A stretch of DNA of 33,756 bases from Pseudomonas yamanorum (GTDB taxonomy: Bacteria > Pseudomonadota > Gammaproteobacteria > Pseudomonadales > Pseudomonadaceae): the NCBI RefSeq assembly GCF_013386765.1, contig NZ_JACARE010000058.1, forward strand, positions 1 through 33,756, written 5' to 3'. The position numbers and the translations under genes were made by a program. A model generated the notes under the pieces. It was not told where the DNA came from and ran no database searches. It saw only the letters and a list, made by a program, of their open reading frames with translations. Position 1 is the stretch's first letter. Each line of letters begins with the position of its first letter. This document shows positions 7,192-16,677 of this stretch, piece by piece.

Positions 7192-7842
7192 ATGCCTGAC
7201 ACCTCGACTGCCATCGCCCAGATCCACATGCTCGACAGCGGCTATTCCCGCGAAGCCCGCTCCCTGTTGTACCAGGCCTATCGCCATGAGCCGACGTTCG
7301 CCTACATCTTCGAAGCCGAACGTCCCGGCTACGAACAGCGGGTGCGCGCCACCGTGCGTGAACTGGTCAAGCAACACTTCTTCCAGAACCTTCCGGCCAT
7401 TGGCCTGCTGGTCAACGACCGGCTGATCGGCATCGCCCTGATCGCGCCACCCACGCGGCGCCTGGGCATTACCGAAAGCTGGGCCTGGCAATTGCGCATG
7501 TGGCTGAGTACTGGCGTGCGCGGCACCCGGCGCTATCTGGAATACCATCAGGCGGTGCTGGCGTGCCTGCCTTCGGACTCGGTGCATGTACTGCCGCTGC
7601 TGGGGATTCACCCGCAATTCCAGGGCAAGCACTACGGTGAACAGTTGCTGGAAGCGGTACATAACTGGTGCGCCGAAGACCCGCATTCCTCCGGCGTGGT
7701 GTTGGACACTGGGAATTCTCGCTACCTGGAGTTCTATAAACGTCAGGGCTATGAAGAGATCGGCGAGGTGGCTGTAGGACCCGTCTTGGAACACGTGTTC
7801 TTTCACGCAAATCCGCAGGTGTTACAGGCTGCAACGCTTTAA
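7192..7842 (+). CDS. GNAT-family acetyltransferase
   Basis: A 216-residue protein with the Gcn5-related N-acetyltransferase fold. The acetyl-CoA binding motif A is LLGIHPQFQGKHYGEQLLEA (about residues 138-157), with the Q-x-x-G-x-x-G pyrophosphate loop. It is followed by motif B, where YLEFYKRQGYEEIGE shows the usual end of a GNAT domain. GGGGAG lies about 11 nt before the ATG. It precedes tamA by 64 bp in the same direction and may share a transcript with it. The acceptor substrate is unknown. Confidence 0.85.
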   Translation: MPDTSTAIAQIHMLDSGYSREARSLLYQAYRHEPTFAYIFEAERPGYEQRVRATVRELVKQHFFQNLPAIGLLVNDRLIGIALIAPPTRRLGITESWAWQLRMWLSTGVRGTRRYLEYHQAVLACLPSDSVHVLPLLGIHPQFQGKHYGEQLLEAVHNWCAEDPHSSGVVLDTGNSRYLEFYKRQGYEEIGEVAVGPVLEHVFFHANPQVLQAATL

Positions 7843-7906
7843 GACAGAATTGTTCAGACAAATCAGGGTTCTAAGACGCTCCCAAGCTCGTGTAGCATCC
7901 CGGCCT

Positions 7907-9634
7907 ATGAAGTTTCCAGGAAGATTTACCAGCGGCTTGATCCTGCTGTTCACGAGCTGCGGCGCCTTGGCGCAAAGCGAATTGGATGTGCGCATCAAAC
8001 CTTCAAACGACGCGTTGAAAGCCAACATCGAAGGCTACATCGGCGGGGTCGGCGATCGTGACGAAGAAGCCTTGCAACGGTTCAGCCGTGGCGCCGAGGA
8101 GCAGGCCCGCAAGGCCGCCCAGGCGCTGGGCTTCTATCAGCCGCAGATTGCCAGCGATGTGAAGGGCGGCAAGAACCCGCGCCTGATCCTCACCATCGAC
8201 CCCGGCGAACCGGTGCATTTGCGTAACGTGACCATTCGGGTCGATGGCCAGGCCGCCGACCTCAAAGGCTTTCGCGTGCCCAGCAACGACCAACTCAAAC
8301 CCGGCGCCGTGCTCAACCACGGCAACTACGAAGACGCCAAGCGCGTTATCCAGAACCAGGCGTCACGCTACGGCTTTTTCAGCGGGCGCTTTACCAGTCA
8401 GAAACTCTCGGTGGACCCCAAGGCGGGCGTGGCCGATATCGAACTCATTTATGACAGCGGCCCGCGCTACACCCTGGGCAAGGTCAGCTTTGCCGGCGAC
8501 ACGCCGTTTGATGAAGACCTGCTGCAACGCATGGTGCCGTTCAAGAGCGGCGCGCCCTACGACTCCGAGCTGATCGCCGAACTCAACCAGAACCTGCAAG
8601 GCAGCGGCTTTTTTGAGGGCGTGCGCGTGGACGCCGCCCCGGCCGCGTCCACCAACGACGTAATCCCGGTAGCCGTGCAACTGGAAACCCGCAAGCCTCG
8701 TACCATGGGCCTGGGCCTGGGTTATTCGACCGACGTCGGCCCCCGTGGCAAGGCCAACTGGACGCGCCACTGGGTCAACCCCCAGGGCCACAGTTATGGC
8801 TGGGAAGCCGAGCTGTCGGCACCCCGGCAGAACGTCGGGCTGTGGTACGACATTCCCCTGGACCCGCCGCTGACCGACAAACTGCGCTTTGCCGGCGGCT
8901 ATCAGAATGAAGAAATCGCCAACACCGACACCTTGAGTAAATTGCTGACCCTCGGCCCCGAGTGGCACAGCAAGTTGCCCAGCGGCTGGACGCGGGTGAT
9001 TTCGCTCAAGTATCAGCGCGAAGAATATCGCCTGGGCAATGACTCCGGTCTCAGTAACCTTGTGATGCCGGGGGTCAGCTACTCCTACCTGCGCAGTGAT
9101 AACCGCATCGACCCGCACAATGGCTATCGCCTGCTGTTCGACGCCAAGGTCGCCAAGGAAGGACTGGGTTCCGACACCAACCTGCTTTACGGCACGGCGA
9201 CCATCAAGGGCTTGACCACCCTGTGGGACAACCACCGCTTCCTGGCCCGGGCGCAGTTTGGCGGCAGCGCCACCAACGGCTACAAATCCGTACCGCCGTC
9301 GTTGCGGTTTTTTGCCGGTGGCGACCAGAGCGTGCGCGGTTACGAATACCAGACCCTGTCCCCGGAAAACGACCGTGGCGACCGCATCGGTGGCCGCTAC
9401 ATGGTGGCCCTGAGCGCCGAGTATCAATATTCCATCGCCGAAAAATGGCGGATCGCGACCTTTATCGACCAAGGCAACTCGTTCAACACCCTGGAAATGC
9501 CGAGCCTGAAAACCGGTGTGGGTGTGGGCGTGCGCTGGGTGTCGCCGGTCGGTCCGATCCGCCTCGACCTGGCCCATGCCCTCGAAGATCCGGGCGGCAT
9601 TCGTTTGCACTTTTCCATGGGGCCTGAGCTGTGA
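7907..9634 (+). CDS. tamA: Autotransporter assembly outer-membrane protein TamA
   Basis: Omp85-family outer-membrane barrel of the translocation and assembly module. The 575-residue protein starts with a signal peptide (about residues 1-23, ending ...CGALAQ). POTRA-type repeats cover about residues 24-260, the third containing YTLGKVSFAGDTPFDEDLL. A 16-strand Omp85/D15 barrel follows, and the hallmark lid-loop motif VRGYEYQ lies near residue 475. I start at the ATG at 7907 because it begins the signal peptide; an upstream in-frame start at 7850 would bury it. Its stop overlaps the tamB start by one base (TGATG), so the two are translationally coupled. TamA works with TamB in outer-membrane biogenesis and phospholipid transport. 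Confidence 0.93.
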   Translation: MKFPGRFTSGLILLFTSCGALAQSELDVRIKPSNDALKANIEGYIGGVGDRDEEALQRFSRGAEEQARKAAQALGFYQPQIASDVKGGKNPRLILTIDPGEPVHLRNVTIRVDGQAADLKGFRVPSNDQLKPGAVLNHGNYEDAKRVIQNQASRYGFFSGRFTSQKLSVDPKAGVADIELIYDSGPRYTLGKVSFAGDTPFDEDLLQRMVPFKSGAPYDSELIAELNQNLQGSGFFEGVRVDAAPAASTNDVIPVAVQLETRKPRTMGLGLGYSTDVGPRGKANWTRHWVNPQGHSYGWEAELSAPRQNVGLWYDIPLDPPLTDKLRFAGGYQNEEIANTDTLSKLLTLGPEWHSKLPSGWTRVISLKYQREEYRLGNDSGLSNLVMPGVSYSYLRSDNRIDPHNGYRLLFDAKVAKEGLGSDTNLLYGTATIKGLTTLWDNHRFLARAQFGGSATNGYKSVPPSLRFFAGGDQSVRGYEYQTLSPENDRGDRIGGRYMVALSAEYQYSIAEKWRIATFIDQGNSFNTLEMPSLKTGVGVGVRWVSPVGPIRLDLAHALEDPGGIRLHFSMGPEL

Positions 9635-12600
9635 TGCGTGGTTTGAAAATAGCGGGGCTGGCCGTGCTGGCGGTTCTCGCGGTGATAGTGCTGGCGCTGT
9701 GGACGGTGCTGGGTACCCAAGTCGGCAGCCGTTGGGTGCTGGGCCAGGTGCCGGGTTTGGCCGTGGAGAATTTCCAGGGTCGCCTGGGCGGCCAGTGGAG
9801 TGCCGACCATCTGTTATGGCAACAAGACGGCAGCCGCGTGGAGCTGCAGGCACCGAAGTTCGACTGGTCGCCCGCGTGCCTGATGCGCATGACGTTGTGC
9901 ATCAACCAGTTGGATGTGGAACAGGTGAGCCTGCAATTTGCGCCCAGTACCGAAGAAAGCAGCGGCCCGATTACCCTGCCGGACCTGAAATTGCCGCTCG
10001 CCATCCAGTTGGGCGATATCCGCGTTGGCAGCCTGCTGTTCAACGGCAGCGAAGAACTCCAGGGCCTGCAACTGGCGGCGCACTGGACGGCCGCCGGGAT
10101 GCAGATCGACTCGGTGCACCTGCAACGAGACGGCCTGGTACTCGACCTGTCCGGCCAACTGCAACCAACCGGCAATTGGCCACTGACCGCCGCCGGTAAC
10201 CTGAGCCTGCCGTACGCCCCGGGCGGCGCGCCGTGGACGCTGGCGCTCAAGGTCGATGGCGATCTGCTCAAGACCCTCAAGCTCGACGCCGACAGCAGCG
10301 GCTACCTGCCGGCCAAACTCAGCGGCGAGTTGCAACCGCTGGTGGAAAACCTTCCGGCGCAGTTGCACATCACCGCCGATGGCTTCAAACCCAGTGCCGA
10401 TCTGCCCGATACCCTGCAGCTCAATCAACTGGACCTGACGGCCAAGGGCGACCTGAGCAACGGTTACCAACTGCTGGGCAAAGCCGTACTGCCGGCGGAA
10501 AAAGGCCCGGTGGATTTGCTGCTGCAAGGCAAGGTCGACGCCAAGGGTGCGCAGATCGCCGGGCTGGATTTGAATGCCGGCGACCAACAAAGCCTCAAGC
10601 TCAGCGCCAACCTGGACTGGCAGCAAGGCTTCAGCGCCGACGCGAAAATCGACTGGCTGGATTTCCCCTGGCATCGCCTGTACCCGGTCATCGACGAACC
10701 CCAGGTCGCCTTGCGTACCTTCAATGGCGAAGTTTCCTATAAGAACGGCAACTACCTGGGCAACTTCAAGGCCGACCTCGACGGCCCGGCGGGCAAGTTC
10801 AGCCTGGCCAGCCCGTTCAGCGGCGACCTCAAGCAAGTGTTCCTCCCCGAGCTGAAACTCGCCGCCGGCCAAGGCAAGGCCGAAGGCCACCTGAACCTGC
10901 AATTTGCCGACGGCATCGCCTGGGATACCGCGCTGGACCTGTCGGCGATCAACCCGGCGTATTGGGTCGCGGAATTGCCCGGCACCCTCGCGGGCCCGTT
11001 GCGCAGCAAGGGTGAGATGAAGAACGAGCAGCTCAAGCTCAACGCCGACCTCGACCTCAAGGGCCGCCTGCGGGGCCAGCCCGCCGTACTCCAGGCCAAG
11101 GCCGAAGGCGCAGGCGAGCAGTGGACCCTCGGCGCCCTCGACATTCGCCTCGGCGACAACCGCATCTATGGCAGCGGCAGCCTGCAACAGCGCCTCGCCG
11201 GGCAGATCGACATCAAGCTGACGCGCCTCGCCCAGCTCTGGCCGCAGCTGCGCGGGCAGATGAATGGTCGCCTCGACGTCGCCGGCACCCTGAAAGCGCC
11301 GCAAGGCAAGCTCAACCTGGTTGGCCAGCAACTGGCGTTTGAGGATAACCGCCTGCAAAACCTGACCCTGGACGCGAACCTGGATAATGCCCAACGCGCC
11401 AAAATCGACCTGAAGGGCAGCGGCATCCAGGCCGGTGAAACCCAGGTCGGCACCTTCACCGCCAGTGCCCAGGGCGATATCAAAAACCAAAAGGTCCAGC
11501 TCGACCTGGCCGGCCCGCTGCTCAAGCTGGCCCTGGCCCTGGACGGCAACCTCGACAAAGGCAACTGGCGCGGGCGCCTGGCCAGCGGTGATGTGCAAGC
11601 GGGTGGCCAGGACTGGAAGCTGCAAGCCCCGGCGAAAATCGAGCGCATGGCCGATGGCAAGCTGACCTTTGCCGCCCATTGCTGGGTGTCCGGCGCGGCG
11701 AGCCTGTGCGGCGAAGACCAGCGCCTGATGCCCGAGCCCAAGCTGCGTTACCACCTCAAGCAGTTCCCCATCGACAGCCTGGCGGCCTTTTTGCCGAAAG
11801 ACTTCGCCTGGCAGGGCAAGCTCAATGCCGACGTACAACTCGACCTGCCGGCCAGCGGCCCCAAAGGCGTGGTCTCGGTGGACGCCAGCGGCGGCACCCT
11901 GCGGGTCAAGGACAAGGACCAGTGGCTGGATTTCCCCTACGACACCTTGAAGCTGGAAACCACCCTCAACCCCAAACGCATCGACACCCAGCTCAACTTC
12001 CGCGGCGGCAAGCTGGGCGAATTGCTGTTGCAGGCGCAGATCAATCCGCTGCCGAAGAACAAACCGATCACCGGCACCTTCACCCTGACCGGCCTCGACC
12101 TCGCCGTGGCGCGGCCGTTTGTACCGATGGTCGAGAAGCTCAACGGCAAGCTCAACGGCAACGGGCGCATCGGCGGCGGCCTGCTGGCGCCTCAGGTCAA
12201 CGGCAGCATCAACCTGGTGGGCGGCGAAATCTCCGGTCCGCAACTGCCCACCAGCTTCGAAGGCCTGAATATCCAGGCGCTGATTGCCGGCGAAAGCGTG
12301 CAGCTCAATGGTGGCTGGCGCAGCGGCAAGGCCGGGCAGGGCTCTATCAAGGGCCAGATCGACTGGGGCCAGGCACTGGCGGTGGACATTGCACTGCAAG
12401 GCACGCAACTGCCGGTCACCGTGGAGCCCTACGCGGCCCTGGAAGTGGCGCCCGACCTGAAAATCAGCATGAAAAACGACAAGCTGGCGATTTCCGGCAA
12501 GGTGCAGATCCCCACGGGCGAGATCACCGTGCGCGAACTGCCGCCATCGACGGTCAAGGTCTCGGATGACACGGTGATCGTCGGCAGCCAGACCGAAGAG

Positions 12601-13305
12601 GGCAAGCCGCCGATGGCCATGGCGATGGACATCGATGTGGAGGTGGGCAAGGACAAGCTGAGCTTCGCCGGCTTCGGCCTCACCGCCAACCTTCAAGGCC
12701 ACGTACACATCGGCGACAACATGGACACCCGTGGCGAACTCTGGCTCAACGACGGCCGCTACCGCGCCTACGGCCAGCGCCTGACCGTGCGCCGTGCGCG
12801 GTTGCTGTTCGCCGGGCCGATCGACCAGCCGTACCTCGACATCGAAGCCATCCGCCAGACCGACGACGTAACCGCCGGTATCCGCCTGAGCGGCAGCGCC
12901 GAGCAGCCCACCACGCAGATCTTCTCGGAACCGGCCATGAGCCAGGAGCAGGCGCTGTCCTACCTGGTACTGGGCCGCCCCCTCAGCACCACCGGTGAAG
13001 ACAACAACATGCTGGCCCAGGCGGCGCTGGGCCTTGGGTTGATGGGCAGCGCCGGGGTGACGTCGGACATTGCCAAGAACCTGGGCATCCAGGACTTTGA
13101 GCTGGACACCCAGGGCAGCGGCAACAACACCGCCGTGGTGGCCAGCGGCAAGATCTCGGAGAAGCTCAGCCTGCGTTATGGCGTGGGGGTGTTCGAGCCG
13201 GCCAACACCATTGCCTTGCGGTATTTGCTGAGCAAGAAGGTGTACCTGGAAGTGGCCAGCGGTGTGGCCAGCTCTCTGGATATTTTCTACAAGCGGGATT
13301 TCTAA
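9634..13305 (+). CDS. tamB: Translocation and assembly module inner-membrane component TamB
   Basis: A 1223-residue AsmA-like protein with one N-terminal membrane anchor (about residues 4-25, LKIAGLAVLAVLAVIVLALW). A very long region of repeated beta strands follows, predicted to form a periplasm-spanning groove. The conserved C-terminal TamB (DUF490) domain covers roughly the last 340 residues and contains ELWLNDGRYRAYGQRLTVRR and SQEQALSYLVLGRPL. ATG at 9634 overlaps the tamA stop; the GTG just before it is a possible alternative. Length fits the family. Its stop codon overlaps that of the convergent usher gene (shared bases 13302-13305), with no terminator between. Confidence 0.93.
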   Translation: MRGLKIAGLAVLAVLAVIVLALWTVLGTQVGSRWVLGQVPGLAVENFQGRLGGQWSADHLLWQQDGSRVELQAPKFDWSPACLMRMTLCINQLDVEQVSLQFAPSTEESSGPITLPDLKLPLAIQLGDIRVGSLLFNGSEELQGLQLAAHWTAAGMQIDSVHLQRDGLVLDLSGQLQPTGNWPLTAAGNLSLPYAPGGAPWTLALKVDGDLLKTLKLDADSSGYLPAKLSGELQPLVENLPAQLHITADGFKPSADLPDTLQLNQLDLTAKGDLSNGYQLLGKAVLPAEKGPVDLLLQGKVDAKGAQIAGLDLNAGDQQSLKLSANLDWQQGFSADAKIDWLDFPWHRLYPVIDEPQVALRTFNGEVSYKNGNYLGNFKADLDGPAGKFSLASPFSGDLKQVFLPELKLAAGQGKAEGHLNLQFADGIAWDTALDLSAINPAYWVAELPGTLAGPLRSKGEMKNEQLKLNADLDLKGRLRGQPAVLQAKAEGAGEQWTLGALDIRLGDNRIYGSGSLQQRLAGQIDIKLTRLAQLWPQLRGQMNGRLDVAGTLKAPQGKLNLVGQQLAFEDNRLQNLTLDANLDNAQRAKIDLKGSGIQAGETQVGTFTASAQGDIKNQKVQLDLAGPLLKLALALDGNLDKGNWRGRLASGDVQAGGQDWKLQAPAKIERMADGKLTFAAHCWVSGAASLCGEDQRLMPEPKLRYHLKQFPIDSLAAFLPKDFAWQGKLNADVQLDLPASGPKGVVSVDASGGTLRVKDKDQWLDFPYDTLKLETTLNPKRIDTQLNFRGGKLGELLLQAQINPLPKNKPITGTFTLTGLDLAVARPFVPMVEKLNGKLNGNGRIGGGLLAPQVNGSINLVGGEISGPQLPTSFEGLNIQALIAGESVQLNGGWRSGKAGQGSIKGQIDWGQALAVDIALQGTQLPVTVEPYAALEVAPDLKISMKNDKLAISGKVQIPTGEITVRELPPSTVKVSDDTVIVGSQTEEGKPPMAMAMDIDVEVGKDKLSFAGFGLTANLQGHVHIGDNMDTRGELWLNDGRYRAYGQRLTVRRARLLFAGPIDQPYLDIEAIRQTDDVTAGIRLSGSAEQPTTQIFSEPAMSQEQALSYLVLGRPLSTTGEDNNMLAQAALGLGLMGSAGVTSDIAKNLGIQDFELDTQGSGNNTAVVASGKISEKLSLRYGVGVFEPANTIALRYLLSKKVYLEVASGVASSLDIFYKRDF

Positions 13306-15782
13306 GGGCGGCACACGAGCGTCACGCGCTCATAGTTCAGCGTCTTATTGCGTTCCGGCAATGCATAAGGCGCCTCGCACCGCTGGTCCTGCCAGGTGAT
13401 GACGAGTGTGCCGGTATCGGCTTCAACCAACGCCAGCGCCTTGCCGTTGGGGTCGGCAATCGCAAGCTGCTTGCCGGCACTGTCCTCAAGCGCTGCGCCA
13501 AACGGGATGGGCCGCTGCTGGGCGTCGAACAAGGCGAACTGCACGCGTCGCCCGGTCTTGCTGGCATAGCGCGCCAACACCACCGCACCCCGTCGTGGCA
13601 CCACTTGCCGGGTGGCGTTATCGATCTCGATATCGGCGCCCAGGTCACGGGTGTCCAGGCTGATCCAGTTCACCCGGTAGGGTTGCGCATTGGGTACCAC
13701 CGCATAGCCGTTGCTGCCGGTTTTGGCGCCGGAGTAACTGCTGATTTTCACCCCGGTTGCTCCTTCCACCTGTGCCAGGGCAAACGTCTCGCCTACGGTT
13801 TGCCCCAGGTTGATTCCGCCGGCATGGCCCACCACCGACCCGGCCAGGTTGAGATTCTGCGAGTTGTACCCGCGACCCTGGCTGTAGCCGGCACTGATGT
13901 CCATCACGGAGGTGCGGGTGCTGAGGTTGACCGAGCCGCTGTTGCCGCCGGTACTGCTGTTGCCGCCTTGCACCGAATAAAAGGTGTCGCTGTTTTCGGT
14001 CACGTAGCCATTGACGCCCACTTGAGTGGTGTCGTTGCCTTTCTGCGTGCTGGTGGAAACAAACGCCCTCGGTGCACGGGGCTTTGACCCCAGCGGGAAG
14101 GACAGCGACAGGCTGGCCAGGGTGTCGTTGTTCGACGGCCCGGTGTTGCCGATGTCCCTGGAGTAAGTGGCCCCGAAGTTGTAGCTCACCTCACCCCAAT
14201 AGTTGCTGTAACCCGCCGACACGCTTTGCGAACCGCCGCGACCCCAGTAGCGCTGGTCGTTGGCGTTCACATAGAGGCTGCCGTATTGCTGGTTGTGACC
14301 GATGCTCTGGGTGATGGTCAGGTCGGTGCGGGTTTTCGCATTGCCCGTGGTTTTTTGTCCTTTGCTGCTCAGTTCTTCGACGTGGTCGCTGAGGGTGCGA
14401 TAGCCCTCGGTTGAATAGCGATAGGCCGCCAGCGTGAAGTTGGTGTCGGTGCCGGTAAATGTCTTGGCATACAGCGCGCGCAGGCTGTTGCCCTTGACGG
14501 CCTGGCCGAAGGTACGGCTGACCGAATGGGTCATGTCCAGCGACACTGCACCGATGGGCGTGTTGCGGCCGGCTCCCACGGACAGCGCCTGGAAATTTTC
14601 CGAGGCCTGCACACCGACGATGCCGGACACGCTACTGCTGATGCCATAGGCCACGGTGCTGCTGAAAAACTGTGGGGTCTGCTGGTCGTCGCTGTTGCTG
14701 TTGTACTGGCCGGCTGAAACGCTGTACTTGAGTTGACCCTCGCGGACCATGATCGGCAGGCTGGAAAACGCCTGCACGGTGACCCGGCGCTGCCCGTCGG
14801 CTTCGATCACCGTCACTTCAAGGTCGCCGTTGGAACCGCCGGGGTAGATGTCGCTGATCTCGAACGGGCCGGGCGGCACGTTGGCGGTGTAGAGGATGTA
14901 GTTGTTCTGGCGGATTTCCACAGTCGCGCTGGACTGCGCAATCCCGCGAACAATCGGCGCGTAGCCGCGTTCGCTGTCGGCGCGCATGCCGTCGTCGGAG
15001 GCCAGTTTGAGACCGCGATAGCGCACGCTGTCGAACAGGTCGGCGTCGGAAAAAATGTCCCCGGCGCTGAACTGGCCCTTCCACGCGGTCACGTCATGTT
15101 GCAGGTAGCTGCGATTGCTCTTGAACGTGCTGGGCTGGCCAGTGCTGGTGTTGAAGTTCGACTCGTTACGCAACCGCCAGCCGCCCAGGTTGATGCCGTT
15201 GCGCAGGCCGACATAGTTGGACAGGGTGTTCTCACCTTGGTTGCTGTTGCGGTTGCTGCTCAGCTGGTAGTTGATAAACGTGGCAGGCACGCCGTCGTCC
15301 CACAAGGCCGGGTCGACATAGCCACGCCGGCCGCGCTCCATGGCGCTTTGCGGCACGCTGACCAGCAGGCGCAGGCGCGGCACGTCGTAACGCACGCTGG
15401 CGTGCTCGATCAATGCGGGCAGGTCGAGGCAGGCATTCGGGTCTGTTTCGGCAAGTTTTCCGGTGGCATGCAGCTTGGCGACGTCGATGCCCAACTGCTG
15501 CAGGGTCTCCAGGGGCAGGCAGGCCTCAATCTTGCCGTTGCCGGGATTGCGGTGGAAGTCGATGTCCCGGCGGCCGACCAGGATGTCGTTGCCGTACAGG
15601 TCAACCCGGTAGCTGCCGGGCAGTACGCTGCTAGTGGCGAGCAGTGATTGAACATCGATTGAGGACGCCGCACCTTGCAGAAACGATGTGTTGAATTGTG
15701 CTTCTTGCTCGGCCATGCACGCTGAACTGAAGAGCAGGGCAGCCGATATTGGCGCCCATCCATCGGGTTTGAATACAAACAT
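13302..15782 (-). CDS. Fimbrial outer-membrane usher
   Basis: Assembly platform and pore for a chaperone-usher fimbria. The 826-residue protein has a signal peptide (about 1-24), an N-terminal chaperone-subunit binding domain (FNTSFLQG through about residue 160), and a 24-strand pore. It carries the usher signature regions SERGYAPIVRGIAQSSATVE and PPGPFEISDIYPGGSNGDL. The plug lies within the barrel, and C-terminal domains include AVVLARYASKTGRRVQFALF and a Cys pair near the end (QRCEAP...LVCRP). Length is normal for the family. It is the last gene of a subunit-chaperone-usher unit, 84 bp after the chaperone. It resembles Cup-type ushers of Pseudomonas; the exact subfamily needs a phylogeny. 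Confidence 0.93.
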   Translation of the reverse strand: MFVFKPDGWAPISAALLFSSACMAEQEAQFNTSFLQGAASSIDVQSLLATSSVLPGSYRVDLYGNDILVGRRDIDFHRNPGNGKIEACLPLETLQQLGIDVAKLHATGKLAETDPNACLDLPALIEHASVRYDVPRLRLLVSVPQSAMERGRRGYVDPALWDDGVPATFINYQLSSNRNSNQGENTLSNYVGLRNGINLGGWRLRNESNFNTSTGQPSTFKSNRSYLQHDVTAWKGQFSAGDIFSDADLFDSVRYRGLKLASDDGMRADSERGYAPIVRGIAQSSATVEIRQNNYILYTANVPPGPFEISDIYPGGSNGDLEVTVIEADGQRRVTVQAFSSLPIMVREGQLKYSVSAGQYNSNSDDQQTPQFFSSTVAYGISSSVSGIVGVQASENFQALSVGAGRNTPIGAVSLDMTHSVSRTFGQAVKGNSLRALYAKTFTGTDTNFTLAAYRYSTEGYRTLSDHVEELSSKGQKTTGNAKTRTDLTITQSIGHNQQYGSLYVNANDQRYWGRGGSQSVSAGYSNYWGEVSYNFGATYSRDIGNTGPSNNDTLASLSLSFPLGSKPRAPRAFVSTSTQKGNDTTQVGVNGYVTENSDTFYSVQGGNSSTGGNSGSVNLSTRTSVMDISAGYSQGRGYNSQNLNLAGSVVGHAGGINLGQTVGETFALAQVEGATGVKISSYSGAKTGSNGYAVVPNAQPYRVNWISLDTRDLGADIEIDNATRQVVPRRGAVVLARYASKTGRRVQFALFDAQQRPIPFGAALEDSAGKQLAIADPNGKALALVEADTGTLVITWQDQRCEAPYALPERNKTLNYERVTLVCRP

Positions 15783-15866
15783 GCAGGAACCCTATATCAC
15801 CCCCGATACGAACTAACGGAGCGAAGATAAATACAGTGAAAGTTTGATCGCTGAATAACAGACTTA

Positions 15867-16616
15867 TTAATCGGGGTCTTTAACCAGACTGGCCTGTGAG
15901 TCGGCGGAGTTGAAAAGTCGTGCGGAATAACTGTCGCGCGCGCCGTAGTCATTAATGTTTCTGAACAACAAGTGCGGCGTATGATTGTGGGTGACGTGTT
16001 TGAGGCTGAACTCTTTTTGTTCGCCGGGTGCAATCATCATTGAATCAAACGGATGTTCATTGTATGCGCCGGACTGCAGGGTGATTTCGGCTATCGACAC
16101 GTGATACAGGCCTTGGTTGGTCACGACAAGAACGCTTTTTCCACCGCGCTCGGCCAGCCGCCATGACAGCTGGGTCGGTGCCAGGTAGGCGTTGTTTTTA
16201 AGACCTGCCGGTCGGAAGAACACCTTGATGCGCTGGCGCACCGCCAACTGCAAGGTATTCGGGTTTTTCGATGCCTGGGGGATTTCCTGCACATTGAGCC
16301 ACACCACCGACTCTCGATCAGTCGGCATGCCCGTGCCTTCGTAGATCACCCGCAACAGTTGCTGTTCGTCGCGGTTGACCCGTACCAGTGGCGGGGTCAC
16401 GGCGAAGGGTACAGAGGTGGCGTCGCTGGCATCGGTGTCGAGCCAGGACTGGATCAGCACGTCTTCGCCGCTGTTGCGCACCGTGATACCGGCTTCCTTG
16501 TGTGTGCCGTCGAATACCAGGCGTGTGCTGCTCAAGGAAATGCCGGCCACGGCTTGGTTGACCGCAATCAGGCTCAGAAGGCCCAGGCAGAAGGACAATG
16601 AGTGACGATAAAACAT
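15867..16616 (-). CDS. Periplasmic fimbrial chaperone (first copy)
   Basis: PapD-type chaperone that caps fimbrial subunits in the periplasm and delivers them to the usher. 249 residues: signal peptide (MFYRHSLSFCLGLLSLIAVN, cleavage near residue 24), then two immunoglobulin-like domains. The family signature GMPTDRESVVWLNVQEIP is present. A basic residue (KVFFRPAGL) lies in the subunit-anchoring F1-G1 region. I chose the ATG at 16616 because it starts the signal peptide; a longer frame upstream would run back over the end of the fimbrial subunit gene. It lies between the major subunit and the usher. Its ribosome binding site is weak and a hairpin precedes it, which may lower its expression relative to the subunit. 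Confidence 0.92.
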   Translation of the reverse strand: MFYRHSLSFCLGLLSLIAVNQAVAGISLSSTRLVFDGTHKEAGITVRNSGEDVLIQSWLDTDASDATSVPFAVTPPLVRVNRDEQQLLRVIYEGTGMPTDRESVVWLNVQEIPQASKNPNTLQLAVRQRIKVFFRPAGLKNNAYLAPTQLSWRLAERGGKSVLVVTNQGLYHVSIAEITLQSGAYNEHPFDSMMIAPGEQKEFSLKHVTHNHTPHLLFRNINDYGARDSYSARLFNSADSQASLVKDPD

Positions 16617-16643
16617 GATGGCTACCGCGCAAAATGAATGAGA

Positions 16644-16667
16644 GTGCAGGGCCGACAGGCCCCGCAC
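16644..16667 (-). promoter_or_regulatory. Intercistronic hairpin after the major fimbrial subunit
   Basis: GTGCAGGGCC (16644-16653), loop GACA, GGCCCCGCAC (16658-16667) form a 10-bp stem with one mismatch. The stem starts 10 bp beyond the subunit stop codon and lies before the chaperone start. No strong T-tract follows on the minus strand (TCTCATTCATTTT). This is the place where fimbrial operons often carry a partial terminator or mRNA-stabilising hairpin that keeps the pilin in excess. Confidence 0.55.
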
Positions 16668-16677
16668 GATGCTCGGG

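Noticed and set aside
9814..13314. Very long open frame (about 1166 codons) antisense to tamB
   Set aside because: Mirror of a GC-rich gene whose codon bias leaves the opposite strand open. The translation is low in complexity, shows no domain and has no ribosome binding site; tamB on the plus strand is convincing along its whole length.
14733..15647. Plus-strand open frame within the usher gene
   Set aside because: Shadow of the usher; composition and lack of a start signal argue against coding.
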